Source: Frankiales bacterium (GTDB lineage: Bacteria; Actinomycetota; Actinomycetes; Mycobacteriales; SCTD01). Taken from it: DNA of 50,522 nt. Under the pieces are notes generated by a model that saw nothing but the letters and a program-made list of their open reading frames with translations, did not search any database and was not told where the DNA came from. Numbering within the stretch: position 1 is the first letter of the stretch; each line of letters starts with the position of its first letter. The stretch spans positions 1 through 50,522 of the forward strand of contig JAOPVZ010000106.1 of the NCBI GenBank assembly GCA_025965935.1. The letters are read 5' to 3'. Below are positions 1-9,118 of the stretch, piece by piece. The position numbers and the translations under genes are program-made.

Positions 1-90
1 GTGGCAGAACACGTCGGCACCGCCGCCGTCCTGGGCGATGAACCCGAAGCCCTTCTCCGCGTTGAACCACTTCACTGTGCCTTCGGCCAT
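1..90 (-). CDS. Cold-shock protein (CspA family), 3' end cut by window
   Basis: Reading the minus strand from the ATG at 90 gives 30 codons beginning [18 protein letters not shown], the canonical start of a cold-shock-domain protein with its RNP1-type motif KGFGFI. The gene leaves the window before the second RNP motif, so about half of a typical 65-70 residue CSP is visible. A purine-rich ribosome binding site (AGAAGGAAAG) lies just upstream. The family are small single-stranded nucleic-acid chaperones acting in the cytoplasm. The ORF track omits it because it is short and truncated. The visible end reads DVFCH where DVFVH is common; this is probably lineage variation. Confidence 0.93.
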   Translation of the reverse strand, partial: MAEGTVKWFNAEKGFGFIAQDGGGADVFCH

Positions 91-224
91 GATCTTTCCT
101 TCTCAAACGGTGTTCGCGGGACCGCGATCTACGGCCCTGCCAGCTGGAGCGACTGACTGCGCGAGTCCGAGAACGAGCGAGCGAGAAACCACAACTGCGA
201 CCACCCTACTGGCACGATGCCCGA

Positions 225-650
225 ATGACGACCAAGGAGCTCCGGCGGCTGACCGTGGCAGGTGTCGTGGCCCTGACCGTGCTGGTCGTCTACTGGGCGC
301 TGTGGTACCTGGCTCGAGACGTCGTCCGCAGCGACGACTCGCACGCCTACTACGACTTCGAGAACGCCTTCCCGCTCGCCGACGCCTGGCTCGGGCTCTG
401 CGTGCTGCTCGCCGTACGAGCCGTCCACCGGGGCAGCCCGACGGCCCTGCTCTGGTTGCTGACCGGCGGTGGTGCCGGCGTGTACCTGTTCTGCATGGAT
501 GTGCTCTACGACCTCGAGCACGGCATCTACGCCACCGGAGCCGGCGGCGTCATCGAGCTCGCCATCAACCTGCTGACGCTGGGGCTGTCCGCCTGGTTCC
601 TGCGCTGGGCCTGGTCCCGGCGCGAGGTGCTGCTCAGCTCGCCTGGCTGA
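225..650 (+). CDS. Hypothetical membrane protein, 141 aa, four predicted helices
   Basis: The product is hydrophobic with about four membrane-spanning stretches (roughly residues 9-30, 53-67, 73-92 and 105-128), short polar loops and an Arg-rich C-terminus. I recognise no family motif. The ATG at 225 has no clear Shine-Dalgarno sequence, so it may be leaderless or weakly translated. It is divergent from the cold-shock gene and its 3' end overlaps the convergent tldE gene by 17 bp. GC-rich third positions and uninterrupted hydrophobic coding favour this frame over the overlapping 38..709 and 129..521 ORFs, which translate to Arg-rich nonsense. Confidence 0.7.
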   Translation: MTTKELRRLTVAGVVALTVLVVYWALWYLARDVVRSDDSHAYYDFENAFPLADAWLGLCVLLAVRAVHRGSPTALLWLLTGGGAGVYLFCMDVLYDLEHGIYATGAGGVIELAINLLTLGLSAWFLRWAWSRREVLLSSPG

Positions 651-1992
651 CGCTGCTCATGTTGAAGTCCGGCACCCGGACCGGCGGCATGTGCGTCCAG
701 GTGAAGTAGTCGCTCCACTCGCGCGGCAGCGTCGGCACCGAAGCGCCGACCTCCGCGCAGCGGCCGAGCAGGTCGACCGGCGACTCGTTCCACCGGTAGT
801 TCGTGACCGCGCCGGTCACCTCGCCGTCCTCGATGAGGTAGACGCCGTCCCGGGTGAGCCCGGTGAGCAGCAGCGTCTCGGGGTCGACCGGCCGGATGTA
901 CCAGAGGCAGGTCAGCAGCAGCCCGCGCTTGGTCGAGGCGACCATCTCGTCCGTGGTCGCCCCGCCGGCCCCGCTGACCAGCAGGTTGTCGACGAACGGG
1001 GTCACGGGGGAGCCGGTGCGCGCAGCCGAAGCGCGGGTCTGCGTGAGCGCCTCGAGCCGCCCGTCGCGGATCCAGTCGGTCGCGTGGACGTCGAGGCCGT
1101 TGTCGAAGACGCTGCTCGTGCTCGACGACCCGTGCGCCACGACGAACGGAGCCGCTGGCATCACGGCGGGATCGCTCCGCATCGAGAACCCTTGCGGTGC
1201 CAGGGCCTCACCAACCCGAGTGCCGCCTCCAGGGCGGGAGAACACCGTCCTGCCCTCCGCGGCGTCCCGGCCCGTCGCGGTCCAGTAGGTGTAGACGAGC
1301 AGGTCCGCGAGCGCGCTCGGCGGCAGCACCGTCTCGTACCGGCCCGCGGGCAGGTCCACCCAGCGCTGAGTCCAGGACAGCCGTCGCTGCAGCTCCGCGT
1401 CCAGGGCTGGTACGGCGACATCTGCCCAGTCCCGGGTGTGCTGGCCCACCCACGAGGAACCGCCCGGCCGATCGTTCTTGGCCGTCATCTCGACGTACCC
1501 GCGAGGTTGGACGTGCCGGCGTCGGAGTCCGGTGGAGGACCCCAGCCAGGTGGTGGTGACCTCGTGCGACGCGTAGCCGTAGTGCCGCAGGCCGAGGGAC
1601 GGTGCCTGCTCGAACGACTGGCCGAGGTCGCGTGCCAGCTGGGCGAACACCGCCGTCGTCGTCTGCTCGGCAGGATCGCCGAAGGAGACCTCGGCCGGCC
1701 CGGTGACCAGCGGTGCGTAGTCGGGTGCGGGACCGGCCTCGCGGGCTGCCCGCTCGCTGGCGCGCACCAGGTCCTCGAGGTCGTCGAGGAGCGAGGCGCT
1801 GCGGACGCCGAACGACTCGCCGACCACGCTGATGACGGTGAGGTCGCGCTCGCGGCGGGAGCCGTTGGTGGTGAGCGTGCTGTTGGCCCAGCGCAGGTTG
1901 ACGGTGCTGCTCTCGGTGAGGATGACGACGCAGCCGTCGGCCTGGGAGAGCTTCAACGCTCTTTCGATGACCTCGGCCCCGACCGCGCTCAT
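634..1992 (-). CDS. tldE: TldE/PmbA-family metalloprotease subunit
   Basis: The 452-residue product starts MSAVGAEVIERALKLSQ at the ATG whose first bases overlap the tldD stop codon (ATGA, 1989-1992). Length and position match the non-catalytic partner of the TldD/TldE heterodimer, which degrades or matures unfolded peptides in the cytoplasm (microcin B17 and CcdA in E. coli). It lacks the HExxxH zinc motif found in its neighbour, as expected for TldE. The ORF track extends it upstream to 3006, but that part is the antisense-frame shadow of tldD. The 3' end overlaps the small membrane-protein gene tail to tail. The substrate in this organism is unknown. Confidence 0.88.
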   Translation of the reverse strand: MSAVGAEVIERALKLSQADGCVVILTESSTVNLRWANSTLTTNGSRRERDLTVISVVGESFGVRSASLLDDLEDLVRASERAAREAGPAPDYAPLVTGPAEVSFGDPAEQTTTAVFAQLARDLGQSFEQAPSLGLRHYGYASHEVTTTWLGSSTGLRRRHVQPRGYVEMTAKNDRPGGSSWVGQHTRDWADVAVPALDAELQRRLSWTQRWVDLPAGRYETVLPPSALADLLVYTYWTATGRDAAEGRTVFSRPGGGTRVGEALAPQGFSMRSDPAVMPAAPFVVAHGSSSTSSVFDNGLDVHATDWIRDGRLEALTQTRASAARTGSPVTPFVDNLLVSGAGGATTDEMVASTKRGLLLTCLWYIRPVDPETLLLTGLTRDGVYLIEDGEVTGAVTNYRWNESPVDLLGRCAEVGASVPTLPREWSDYFTWTHMPPVRVPDFNMSSVSQAS

Positions 1993-3497
1993 CGGCCGGC
2001 CTCCCGCTGGGTGTTGAGGATGTTGACGCCGCGGAACAGCGCCGCGGGGCAGCCGTGGGAGACGGCGGCTGTCTGGGACGGCTGAGCCTTCCCGCAGTTG
2101 AAGGCGCCGCCGAGCACGTAGCTGGACGGACCGCCGACCGCCTCCATCGAGCCCCAGAACTCGGTGGTGACGGCCTGGTAGGCGAGGTCCCGGAGCTGCC
2201 CGACGAGCCGGCCCGCCCGGATCTCGTAGAAGCGCTGTCCAGTGAACTGGAAGTTGTAGCGCTGCATGTCGATCGACCAGCTCTTGTCGCCGACGACGTA
2301 GATGCCCTTCTCCACGCCGGCAATGAGCTGCTCGGTGGTGGGTCCGTCCGCGACGGGTTGGAGCGACACGTTGGGCATCCGCTGTACGGGTACCCGGTGC
2401 GGGCCGTCGGCGAAGGCGCAGCCGTTGGACCTCCCGAACCCGTTCTGCTTCGCCATCCGGCGGTCGAGCTGGTAGCCGACCAGGACGCCGTCGCGCACGA
2501 TGTCCCACTCCTGGGCCGCGACGCCCTCGTCGTCGAAGCCGACGGTCGACAGCCCGTGTGGCGTGTGCCGATCGCCGGTGACGTGCATGAGCTCCGTGCC
2601 GTAACGCAGCGAGCCGAGCTGGTCGAGGGTGGCGAACGACGTTCCGGCGTAGGCCGCCTCGTACCCGAGCGCCCGGTCGAGCTCGGTCGCGTGGCCGATG
2701 GACTCGTGGATGGTGAGCCACAGGTTCGAGGGGTCGATGACCAGGTCGTACCGGCCGGGCTCGACGCTGCTCGCCTTGGCCTTCTCGACGAGGTTGGCGG
2801 GCAGCTGCGCGAGCTCGGAGGCCCAGTCGTAGCTGTCGGGGTGACCGGTGGTGAGGTACTCCCAGCCGCGACCCACGGGTGCTGCGAGGGTCCGCATCGT
2901 CTCGAAGCCCCCGCCCGGGTCGAGGCGCGTGCCGGTGACCTGGGGCAGCAGTCGGATGCGCTGCTGGGTGGTCATGGTGCCGGCGGTGTCGGCGTAGAAC
3001 TTGCACTCCATCGCCTGCTGCAGCGTCACATCGACGTGGTCGACCTCGTCGTGCGCGAGCAGCGTCCGGCTCCAGTCGGTGAACAGCGCCACCTTCTCCG
3101 CGGTGGGGACGCTGAACGGGTCGATGTCGTAGTCGGACACCCAGGTCACGTCGTCGTGCACCGGCTCGTCGGCGAGCTCGATGGGTTGCGAGTTCAGCGG
3201 CCGTGCGGTGCGGGCGACGTCCACCGCCTCGCGGGCGAGGCGGCGGGCCTCGTCGGTCGTCACGTCGGCGCTGCTCGCGAACCCCCAGGTGCCGTCGACG
3301 ATCACCCGGACCGCCAGTCCGAGTGTCACGTCGTCGGAGAGGTTCTCGAGTTCGGCGTCGCGCAGTGACACGTTCTGATTGCGGTTCCGCTCGACGCGGA
3401 CGTCGGCGTGCCGGGCGCCGGCGTCCCGCGCGGACTGCAGTGCGGCGTCGGCAAGCGCCCGGAGTGGGAGGGCGAGGAAGGCGGGATCGACGGTCAC
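1989..3497 (-). CDS. tldD: TldD-family zinc metalloprotease subunit
   Basis: The 502-residue protein carries the family zinc-binding motif HESIGHATE at about residues 264-272 (HExxxH) and a C-terminal GGAFNCGKAQPSQ-like segment typical of TldD. With the coupled downstream tldE it should form the cytoplasmic TldD/TldE protease, whose active site sits in an internal chamber. The start is GTG at 3497. A TAGGGT box lies exactly 6 nt upstream on the minus strand, so the transcript is probably leaderless. tldD precedes tldE with a 4-nt ATGA overlap, the usual two-gene operon in actinobacteria. Confidence 0.92.
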   Translation of the reverse strand: MTVDPAFLALPLRALADAALQSARDAGARHADVRVERNRNQNVSLRDAELENLSDDVTLGLAVRVIVDGTWGFASSADVTTDEARRLAREAVDVARTARPLNSQPIELADEPVHDDVTWVSDYDIDPFSVPTAEKVALFTDWSRTLLAHDEVDHVDVTLQQAMECKFYADTAGTMTTQQRIRLLPQVTGTRLDPGGGFETMRTLAAPVGRGWEYLTTGHPDSYDWASELAQLPANLVEKAKASSVEPGRYDLVIDPSNLWLTIHESIGHATELDRALGYEAAYAGTSFATLDQLGSLRYGTELMHVTGDRHTPHGLSTVGFDDEGVAAQEWDIVRDGVLVGYQLDRRMAKQNGFGRSNGCAFADGPHRVPVQRMPNVSLQPVADGPTTEQLIAGVEKGIYVVGDKSWSIDMQRYNFQFTGQRFYEIRAGRLVGQLRDLAYQAVTTEFWGSMEAVGGPSSYVLGGAFNCGKAQPSQTAAVSHGCPAALFRGVNILNTQREAGR

Positions 3498-3503
3498 ACA
3501 GTC

Positions 3504-3509
3504 ACCCTA
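3504..3509 (-). promoter_or_regulatory. -10 box of a leaderless tldD promoter
   Basis: On the minus strand TAGGGT (consensus TANNNT) ends 6 nt before the tldD GTG, the spacing expected when transcription begins at the start codon. No convincing -35 hexamer is seen, which is common in actinobacteria. Confidence 0.5.
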
Positions 3510-3575
3510 GAGCGCTCGGATCGGCCCGAACGGCCGCCCTTCGCCGGGGCGTCGGCACGGTGATGTCACCTTGGG

Positions 3576-5834
3576 GTGAGGCCTGATGTGACCATCTTGT
3601 CTAGTGTGGGAAATGCCGATACCCCGCCTGTGAACCTGATGGGTTTGGCGGACGGCGTGACGCGCGCTCCGCTCGACCTGGCCGAGACGCTGCAGCTCGT
3701 GGCGGACACGATCGTTGAGTCGCTCGGCTTCGAGGTCGCCGTCATCAACCTCGTCGACGACGACGACACCGCTCTGGTCGTGGCCGCGGTCTCCGGACCG
3801 GACGAGGTCCGGCAGCTGCTGCTCGGCCGTCGTCAGGGCAACGAGGGCTGGTCGAAGCTGATCGCAGCGAGCGAGCCGTGGGGGCGGTTGCGGTTCCTGG
3901 ACCACAACACGGCACCGTCCGACCCGTCGGACATCCTCACCTGGATCCCCGACCTCCCACTGTCCGACGACCCCAACGCCTGGCATCCCGAGGACGCGCT
4001 GTTCGCACCGCTGGAGTCCGCGACCGGCCGGTTGCTCGGGATGCTCTCGGTCGACGTGCCGCGCGACGGGATGCGTCCCGGACCGGAGACGCGGCACGCG
4101 CTGGAGGCGTTCGCCGTCACTGCTGCGCTGGCCCTCGAGCACGCGACGCTCGCGACGGAGAGCCGGCGCGGTGCGCAACGCTTCACGGCTGTCTTCGAGT
4201 CCAGTCCCGTGGCCATCGCGATCCTCTCGGCAGATCGCACCATCGAACGGGTCAACGACGCCTACTGCCGGTTCCTCCAGCGCGACCGCTCGGAGCTCCT
4301 CGGACGCAACCCCATGGACTTCACCCACCCCGACGACCGGAAGCTCACCGAGGCCGCCTCGAACGCGGCCCGCGCCGTACCTGCACCCAGGGAACCGACG
4401 CAGCCGGTCGAGAAGCGGTACGTGCTCCCCGACGGGTCCATCGCGTGGGGCCGGCTGCAGCTGGCGCCGCTCAACCAGGCTGACGACCGGGGGATCCTGG
4501 TGGCTCAGGTCGTCGACGTGACCGATCGCAAGCGCAGCGAGGCCCGACTCGTCCGGCAGGCCCACTTCGACGCGCTCACCTCGCTGCCGAACCGAGGTGA
4601 GTCGATGGCCCGGCTGCGGCGCGCGCTCGCCGACGACGTCGACGCGGGTGCGATGACAGCGGTGTTCTTCTGCGACCTCGACCGACTCAAGCTCGTGAAC
4701 GACGGACACGGCCACGCCGTCGGTGACGCCTACATCCGCGAGGTCAGCAAGCGGATCCGTGCCGGCGTGCGTGACGAGGACTGCGTCGGCCGGCTGAGCG
4801 GGGACGAGTTCGTCGTCGTCCTCAGCGGGCTCCGCAGCCCTACCGAGGCGATCGGGATGGCCGGCCGCATCATCGATGGCGTGCGTCAGCCGCTGCGCCT
4901 CGGCGGTGCGTCGTTCACGCCTTCCATGTCGATCGGCATCGCCTACAGCGCCGGGCCGGGGACCACCGCCGACGAGCTGCTCGCGCAGGCTGATGCGGCC
5001 ATGTACCGCGCGAAGAACGTGGAGCGCGGTGCCTGGCAGGTCTACGACCCGAGCATGAGCGGCTCGGCCGTCGCGCAGCTCGAGCTGCGGCACGACGTGG
5101 AGGCGGCGTTGCGGGAGCAGCAGTTCGTCCTGCACTACCAGCCGATCGTGCGTCTCGGGGACCGCGCGATCAGAGGCCACGAAGCACTGCTCCGCTGGCA
5201 GCACCCGACCCGCGGCCTGCTGATGCCGGGACAGTTCCTCGACGTGGTCCTCGACAGCGAGTACGAGTCTCCGGTCACCGACTGGGTGCTGCAGCAAGCA
5301 ACGTGGGATGCCGCGCACCTGAAGGACCAGACCCGCGTGTCGGTCAACGTCAGCTCGCTGCAGGTCGGCCGGCGTGATCTGCCGCGGGTCGTGGAGGCGG
5401 CGCTGGCCCGTGCCGGCCTCACGCCGGACCGCCTGGTGCTCGAGCTCACCGAGGATCGGCTGCTGTCCCGCACCGACGGCCCAGAGCTGCTCGGGCGGCT
5501 GCGCGCGGTCGGCGTCTCGCTTGCCCTCGACGACTTCGGCACCGGGTACGCCGGGCTGGGCTACCTGCAGCGCTTCCCGGCGCTCGACGTGATCAAGCTC
5601 GACCGGGCGTTCATCGCCGGCCTGGGGCGGGAGCCGGTGAGCGGGCACATCGTGCGCTCCGTCGTCGAGCTGGCCCGCAGGTGCGGGCTGCGCCTCGTCA
5701 CCGAGGGCGTCGAGACCGAGCAACAAGCAGCCGACCTCCGCGAGCTCGGCGTGCAGTTCGCCCAGGGGTACCTGTTCGGCCATCCCGTGCCGGTCGAGGA
5801 GCTCTGTCAACCCGAACGCGGGGTCAGCCGTTAG
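3576..5834 (+). CDS. GAF-PAS-GGDEF-EAL cyclic-di-GMP protein
   Basis: The protein has up to 752 residues: a GAF-like sensor (about 30-190), a PAS domain (about 200-320), a GGDEF cyclase domain with SGDEF at about residue 407, and a C-terminal EAL phosphodiesterase (about 505-745). The EAL part keeps EALLRW, the Asn of VNVSS, ELTED, DDFGTGY, IKLD and EGVET, so it should hydrolyse c-di-GMP. The cyclase half has the RxxD inhibitory site (RDED, five residues before SGDEF) and a Ser in place of the first Gly, so its activity is less certain. No membrane helix is seen, so it is probably cytosolic. The start is uncertain: GTG 3576, GTG 3630 and ATG 3639 are all in frame and none has a strong ribosome binding site. 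Confidence 0.9.
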   Translation: MRPDVTILSSVGNADTPPVNLMGLADGVTRAPLDLAETLQLVADTIVESLGFEVAVINLVDDDDTALVVAAVSGPDEVRQLLLGRRQGNEGWSKLIAASEPWGRLRFLDHNTAPSDPSDILTWIPDLPLSDDPNAWHPEDALFAPLESATGRLLGMLSVDVPRDGMRPGPETRHALEAFAVTAALALEHATLATESRRGAQRFTAVFESSPVAIAILSADRTIERVNDAYCRFLQRDRSELLGRNPMDFTHPDDRKLTEAASNAARAVPAPREPTQPVEKRYVLPDGSIAWGRLQLAPLNQADDRGILVAQVVDVTDRKRSEARLVRQAHFDALTSLPNRGESMARLRRALADDVDAGAMTAVFFCDLDRLKLVNDGHGHAVGDAYIREVSKRIRAGVRDEDCVGRLSGDEFVVVLSGLRSPTEAIGMAGRIIDGVRQPLRLGGASFTPSMSIGIAYSAGPGTTADELLAQADAAMYRAKNVERGAWQVYDPSMSGSAVAQLELRHDVEAALREQQFVLHYQPIVRLGDRAIRGHEALLRWQHPTRGLLMPGQFLDVVLDSEYESPVTDWVLQQATWDAAHLKDQTRVSVNVSSLQVGRRDLPRVVEAALARAGLTPDRLVLELTEDRLLSRTDGPELLGRLRAVGVSLALDDFGTGYAGLGYLQRFPALDVIKLDRAFIAGLGREPVSGHIVRSVVELARRCGLRLVTEGVETEQQAADLRELGVQFAQGYLFGHPVPVEELCQPERGVSR

Positions 5835-5947
5835 ACAGGAGTGCGCAACCAGCTCGATGACGGGAGGGCCAGCACCGGGGACACCCATGACGCCGAAGAG
5901 GTCCCGCTCGGTGGCACCCTCCACATCAGCTGGGGACGGGGGGAGAG

Positions 5948-6409
5948 GTGCAGAGCTTCGACGAGGCGTTCGTGACCGTCCACCACGCCGCCTACCGGGT
6001 CGCGTACAAGCTGCTCGGCGACCGGGCTGAGGCGGAGGACATCGCCCAGGAGTCGCTCGCGAGGGCGCTGGTGCGCTGGTACAAGATCGAGCCCTACGCC
6101 GTGCCGTGGGTGTCCCGCGTCGCGGCGAACCTCGCCATCGACAAGGCCCGCAAGGACCGCCGTGCGACGGGGACGACGTCGGAGCGGGGACGGCTCGACC
6201 CCGATGCCGCTGAGCGGATCGACCTGGTGCGGGCGCTGCGCTCGCTGCCGCGCAGGCAGCGGGACGTCGTGCTGCTCAGGTACCTGCTGGACCAGTCCGA
6301 GGAGCACGTCGCGGGGGCCCTCGGGCTGTCCGTCGGCACCGTGAAGACGCATGCGTCTCGCGGGCTCGCCGCGCTGCGGCTCGCTCTGGGTGAGCCGGTG
6401 GAGGCGTGA
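5948..6409 (+). CDS. ECF sigma factor (SigE-like small sigma-70)
   Basis: The 153-residue protein has region 2 in its first 75 residues (LLGDRAEAEDIAQESLARA, then VPWVSRVAANLAIDKAR) and region 4 at the C-terminus (LPRRQRDVVLLRYLLDQSEEHVAGAL, helix-turn-helix ending VGTVKTHASRG). This is the layout of a minimal extracytoplasmic-function sigma factor with no region 3. The start is GTG 5948 after a GGGGAGAG ribosome binding site. Its stop overlaps the start of the next gene by one base (TGATG), so the membrane-anchored neighbour is very likely co-expressed and may sense or regulate. No classical anti-sigma zinc motif is seen next door. Confidence 0.92.
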   Translation: MQSFDEAFVTVHHAAYRVAYKLLGDRAEAEDIAQESLARALVRWYKIEPYAVPWVSRVAANLAIDKARKDRRATGTTSERGRLDPDAAERIDLVRALRSLPRRQRDVVLLRYLLDQSEEHVAGALGLSVGTVKTHASRGLAALRLALGEPVEA

Positions 6410-7323
6410 TGGGCTCCTTCGACCACCTCGACGACCCGGATGCGCCGGGTCCCGGTCCTGACGTGCGGGCTGCAGTGGGCGAGCGCGCGCGGGTGCTGCT
6501 GCTCCGTCGCCGGTTGCTCGTCGGCGGTACGAGCGCCGCGGCACTGTCGGTGGTGCTGGTCCTCGCCCTGGCCCTCGCCTCGAGCGGCGCGACCGGCGGG
6601 CACAGCTCGCTCGACTACGTGTCCGACCCGCCGGTTGCGACGAGCGACCACGAGGCGACGCCCACCTCGGCACCGTTGGCGACCCCGACGCCGACTGCCT
6701 CGAAAACCCCCGTGGCGACGGCTACCCACGGGGCGACGCCCTCTCCCGACCCCGCGGACGGAGTCGTGGGTTACGGAGGCTGCGAGGTCACCCGCGAAGC
6801 CCCGACGGGCCCGGCGACGCAGGACCTCGTCGCCGGGCTCACGGCCACGGTGGCGATCCCGAGGGCCGTCGCCGCGGGGGAGGTCGTCACAGCGGACCTG
6901 ACCTTGCACAACGACACGGACAAGACGTTCTTCCTGGAGGTCTACGAGCAGAACAGCAACCTCGTCCAGATCCGCGGCGCGGCGCACAGCTGGACAGACG
7001 CGATCGTCTCCGACGACGTGGAGGTCCCTCCCCACGGCGACGTGGTGCGCCACCCGACCGGGGCCGCCGTCACCGACTGCGGGTCGTCCTCGAGCCCGGG
7101 TCCGCCGCTGCCTGCCGGCACCTACGACGCGGGGGTGGCGCTCTCGATCTCGCAGATCGAGTCCACGGACCCGGCAGCCACGCCGACGCCTTCCGGCGCC
7201 GGCGTCCTGGGCCTGCCCAGCTCCACCCCGTCGGCCGGACCGACGCCGGAGCCCACGCCGACGCGCACCAGCGAGTCGCTCCTGGTGCAGAGATCGTTCG
7301 GGTCGACGATCACGGTCACGTGA
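6409..7323 (+). CDS. Membrane-anchored extracytoplasmic protein linked to the sigma factor
   Basis: The 304-residue protein has a cytosolic N-terminus of about 35 residues (Arg-rich just before the membrane), one transmembrane helix (about 36-58, LLVGGTSAAALSVVLVLALA), then an outer Thr/Pro/Ala-rich linker. A beta-rich domain (about 130-240, TADLTLHNDTDKTFFLEVYE) follows, with resemblance to BsuPI-like or Ig-like adhesion folds, and the protein ends in a second Pro/Thr linker and a short tail. ATG 6409 overlaps the sigma stop; the ORF track's GTG at 6406 is one codon earlier. The position suggests a membrane partner of the sigma factor, but the short cytosolic part (35 residues) lacks the HxxxCxxC anti-sigma zinc motif. 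The function is inferred only from context. Confidence 0.8.
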   Translation: MGSFDHLDDPDAPGPGPDVRAAVGERARVLLLRRRLLVGGTSAAALSVVLVLALALASSGATGGHSSLDYVSDPPVATSDHEATPTSAPLATPTPTASKTPVATATHGATPSPDPADGVVGYGGCEVTREAPTGPATQDLVAGLTATVAIPRAVAAGEVVTADLTLHNDTDKTFFLEVYEQNSNLVQIRGAAHSWTDAIVSDDVEVPPHGDVVRHPTGAAVTDCGSSSSPGPPLPAGTYDAGVALSISQIESTDPAATPTPSGAGVLGLPSSTPSAGPTPEPTPTRTSESLLVQRSFGSTITVT

Positions 7324-7327
7324 TGCG

Positions 7328-9007
7328 CTAGAACCAGCGCGCCTCCATGTCGAGGGTCGTGCGGTCGAGGCTGGCAACGAGATCGAGCTGTGGGCCGGTC
7401 TTCGGGAGCTCCCAGGCGAAGAAGTACTGAGCTGCGCGCCGCTTGCCCTCGTAGAAGTCGCCGTCCTTGCCCTCGGCAGCGAGCAGCTGCTCCAGCCACA
7501 TCCAGGCGATGACCGTGTGCCCGACGGCCTCGAGGTACGGCGTTGCGTTGGCGAGCGAGAGGACCACATCGCCTGCGTCCCAGACCTTCTGCGTCACCTC
7601 GACGATCCGTGCCACGACGTCGCGGAGCTGCGTGGCGTAGGGCTCGGGCGCCCGGACGCAGGTCGCCTCGATGGTCTCGGCGAGCTTCGTCAGCCCAGCG
7701 CCGCCGTCCATCGTCGCCTTGCGGCCGAGCAGGTCCAGGGCTTGGATGCCATGGGTGCCCTCGTGGATCGGGTTGAGCCGGTTGTCCCGGTAGAACTGCT
7801 CGACCGGGTACTCACGGGTGTAGCCGTAGCCGCCCAGCACCTGGATCGCGAGGCTGTTGGCCTCCAGGCACCACTGGCTCGGCCAGCTCTTCGCGATCGG
7901 GGTGAGCATGCCCAGAAGCAGCTCCTCTCCCTGGTCGACCAGCTTCCCGCAGTACAGGTTGAGGGCAAGCGCTCCTTCGACGTACGACTTCTGCGCGAGC
8001 AGCATCCGCCGTACGTCGGGGTGCTCGATGATCGGGACCTGCGGGGTGGTGGCGTCCTTGCCGGACCGGCCCTGCGGGCGGCTGCGGGCGTAGTCGAGCG
8101 AGTGCAGGTAGCCGGTGTAACCGAGTGCCGTGGCACCCAGGCCGACCCCGATGCGGGCCTCGTTCATCATGTGGAACATGTACGGCAGGCCACGGTTCTC
8201 CTCGCCGACGAGGTAGCCGACCGCGCCCTCGAACGACAGCACCGTGTTGACGGTGCCGCGGAAGCCCATCTTGTGGTTGATCCCGGTGAGCGTGACGCCG
8301 TTGCGGCTGCCGTCCTCGAGGTACTTCGGGACGACGAGCAGCGAGATCCCTTTGCTGCCAGGCGGTCCGCCCGGGACCTTGGCGAGGACCAGGTGCACGA
8401 TGTTCTCGCTGAGGTCGTGCTCACCCGCGCTGATCCACATCTTGTTGCCGGTCACGCGGTAGCTGCCGTCCTCCTGGCGCTCGGCCTTGGTCGTGATGTC
8501 GGCGAGGCTGCTGCCGGCCTGCGGCTCGGACAGGCACATGGTGCCGAAGTAGCGGCCCTCGACCATGGGAAGCACGAAGCGCTCGATCATCTCCGGCGAG
8601 CCGTGCGCCGCCAGGAGGTTTGCGTTGGCGACGGTCAGCAACGGGTAGGCGGCGGTGCCGACGTTCGCGGCGTGGAACCAGCCCATCAGCGCCTGGCAGA
8701 TCACCGCGGGCAGCTGCATGCCGCCCACGCTGGCGTCCATGCCGGCGCCGATGAACCCGGCGTCGCCATAGGCCTTCAGTGCCTTCCCCACCTCCTCGTG
8801 CAGGACGACCTTGCCGTCGACGAACTGCGGCTCCTCGAGGTCGTTGCGACGGTTGTGCGTCGCGAAGTCCTTCGTGGCGATCTGCTCCGCCAGGTCGAGG
8901 ACCGCGTCGTAGGTCTCCCGGGTGTGCTCGCTCGGCAGGCTCGTGACGTCGAGCCACTCGTAGAGCAGGAAGTCGAGGTCGCGACGCGAGAGCAGCAATG
9001 AGGCCAT
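7328..9007 (-). CDS. Acyl-CoA dehydrogenase, long (DmdC/FadE-like) form
   Basis: The 559-residue flavoenzyme has the FAD-site signatures of the family: CLSEPQAGSS and the WISAGEHD strand (residues about 160-200), GFRGT in the substrate loop, and the C-terminal helical region QVLGGYGYTREYPVEQFYRDNRLNPIHEGTHGIQ, where the Glu of HEGTHGIQ is the likely catalytic base. The extra C-terminal helical domain (about 420-559) is typical of the ~560-600 residue subgroup that includes 3-methylmercaptopropionyl-CoA dehydrogenase-like enzymes; the true acyl substrate cannot be read from sequence. ATG 9007 is preceded at 6 nt by TAACCT, suggesting leaderless transcription. Only 4 bp separate it from the convergent sigma-partner gene. 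Confidence 0.93.
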   Translation of the reverse strand: MASLLLSRRDLDFLLYEWLDVTSLPSEHTRETYDAVLDLAEQIATKDFATHNRRNDLEEPQFVDGKVVLHEEVGKALKAYGDAGFIGAGMDASVGGMQLPAVICQALMGWFHAANVGTAAYPLLTVANANLLAAHGSPEMIERFVLPMVEGRYFGTMCLSEPQAGSSLADITTKAERQEDGSYRVTGNKMWISAGEHDLSENIVHLVLAKVPGGPPGSKGISLLVVPKYLEDGSRNGVTLTGINHKMGFRGTVNTVLSFEGAVGYLVGEENRGLPYMFHMMNEARIGVGLGATALGYTGYLHSLDYARSRPQGRSGKDATTPQVPIIEHPDVRRMLLAQKSYVEGALALNLYCGKLVDQGEELLLGMLTPIAKSWPSQWCLEANSLAIQVLGGYGYTREYPVEQFYRDNRLNPIHEGTHGIQALDLLGRKATMDGGAGLTKLAETIEATCVRAPEPYATQLRDVVARIVEVTQKVWDAGDVVLSLANATPYLEAVGHTVIAWMWLEQLLAAEGKDGDFYEGKRRAAQYFFAWELPKTGPQLDLVASLDRTTLDMEARWF

Positions 9008-9013
9008 GACCGC

Positions 9014-9019
9014 AGGTTA
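9014..9019 (-). promoter_or_regulatory. -10 box of a leaderless acyl-CoA dehydrogenase promoter
   Basis: TAACCT (TANNNT) on the minus strand ends exactly 6 nt before the ATG at 9007, with no Shine-Dalgarno sequence between, the same arrangement as tldD. Confidence 0.5.
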
Positions 9020-9118
9020 CGGACCGACCCGGGCTCGCCCAGTCGCACTCTCCTGATCTCATGCCGTCGGGGGTGCGAGTGCCGGGCCCATGGCGCGTTA
9101 CCCGATCAGGGAAGCGGG

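Noticed and set aside
3507-5924. 805-aa minus-strand ORF
   Set aside because: It is the complement of the GAF-PAS-GGDEF-EAL gene with no motifs of its own.
7517-9001. 494-aa plus-strand ORF
   Set aside because: It is antisense shadow of the acyl-CoA dehydrogenase, which has clear family motifs and a plausible start.
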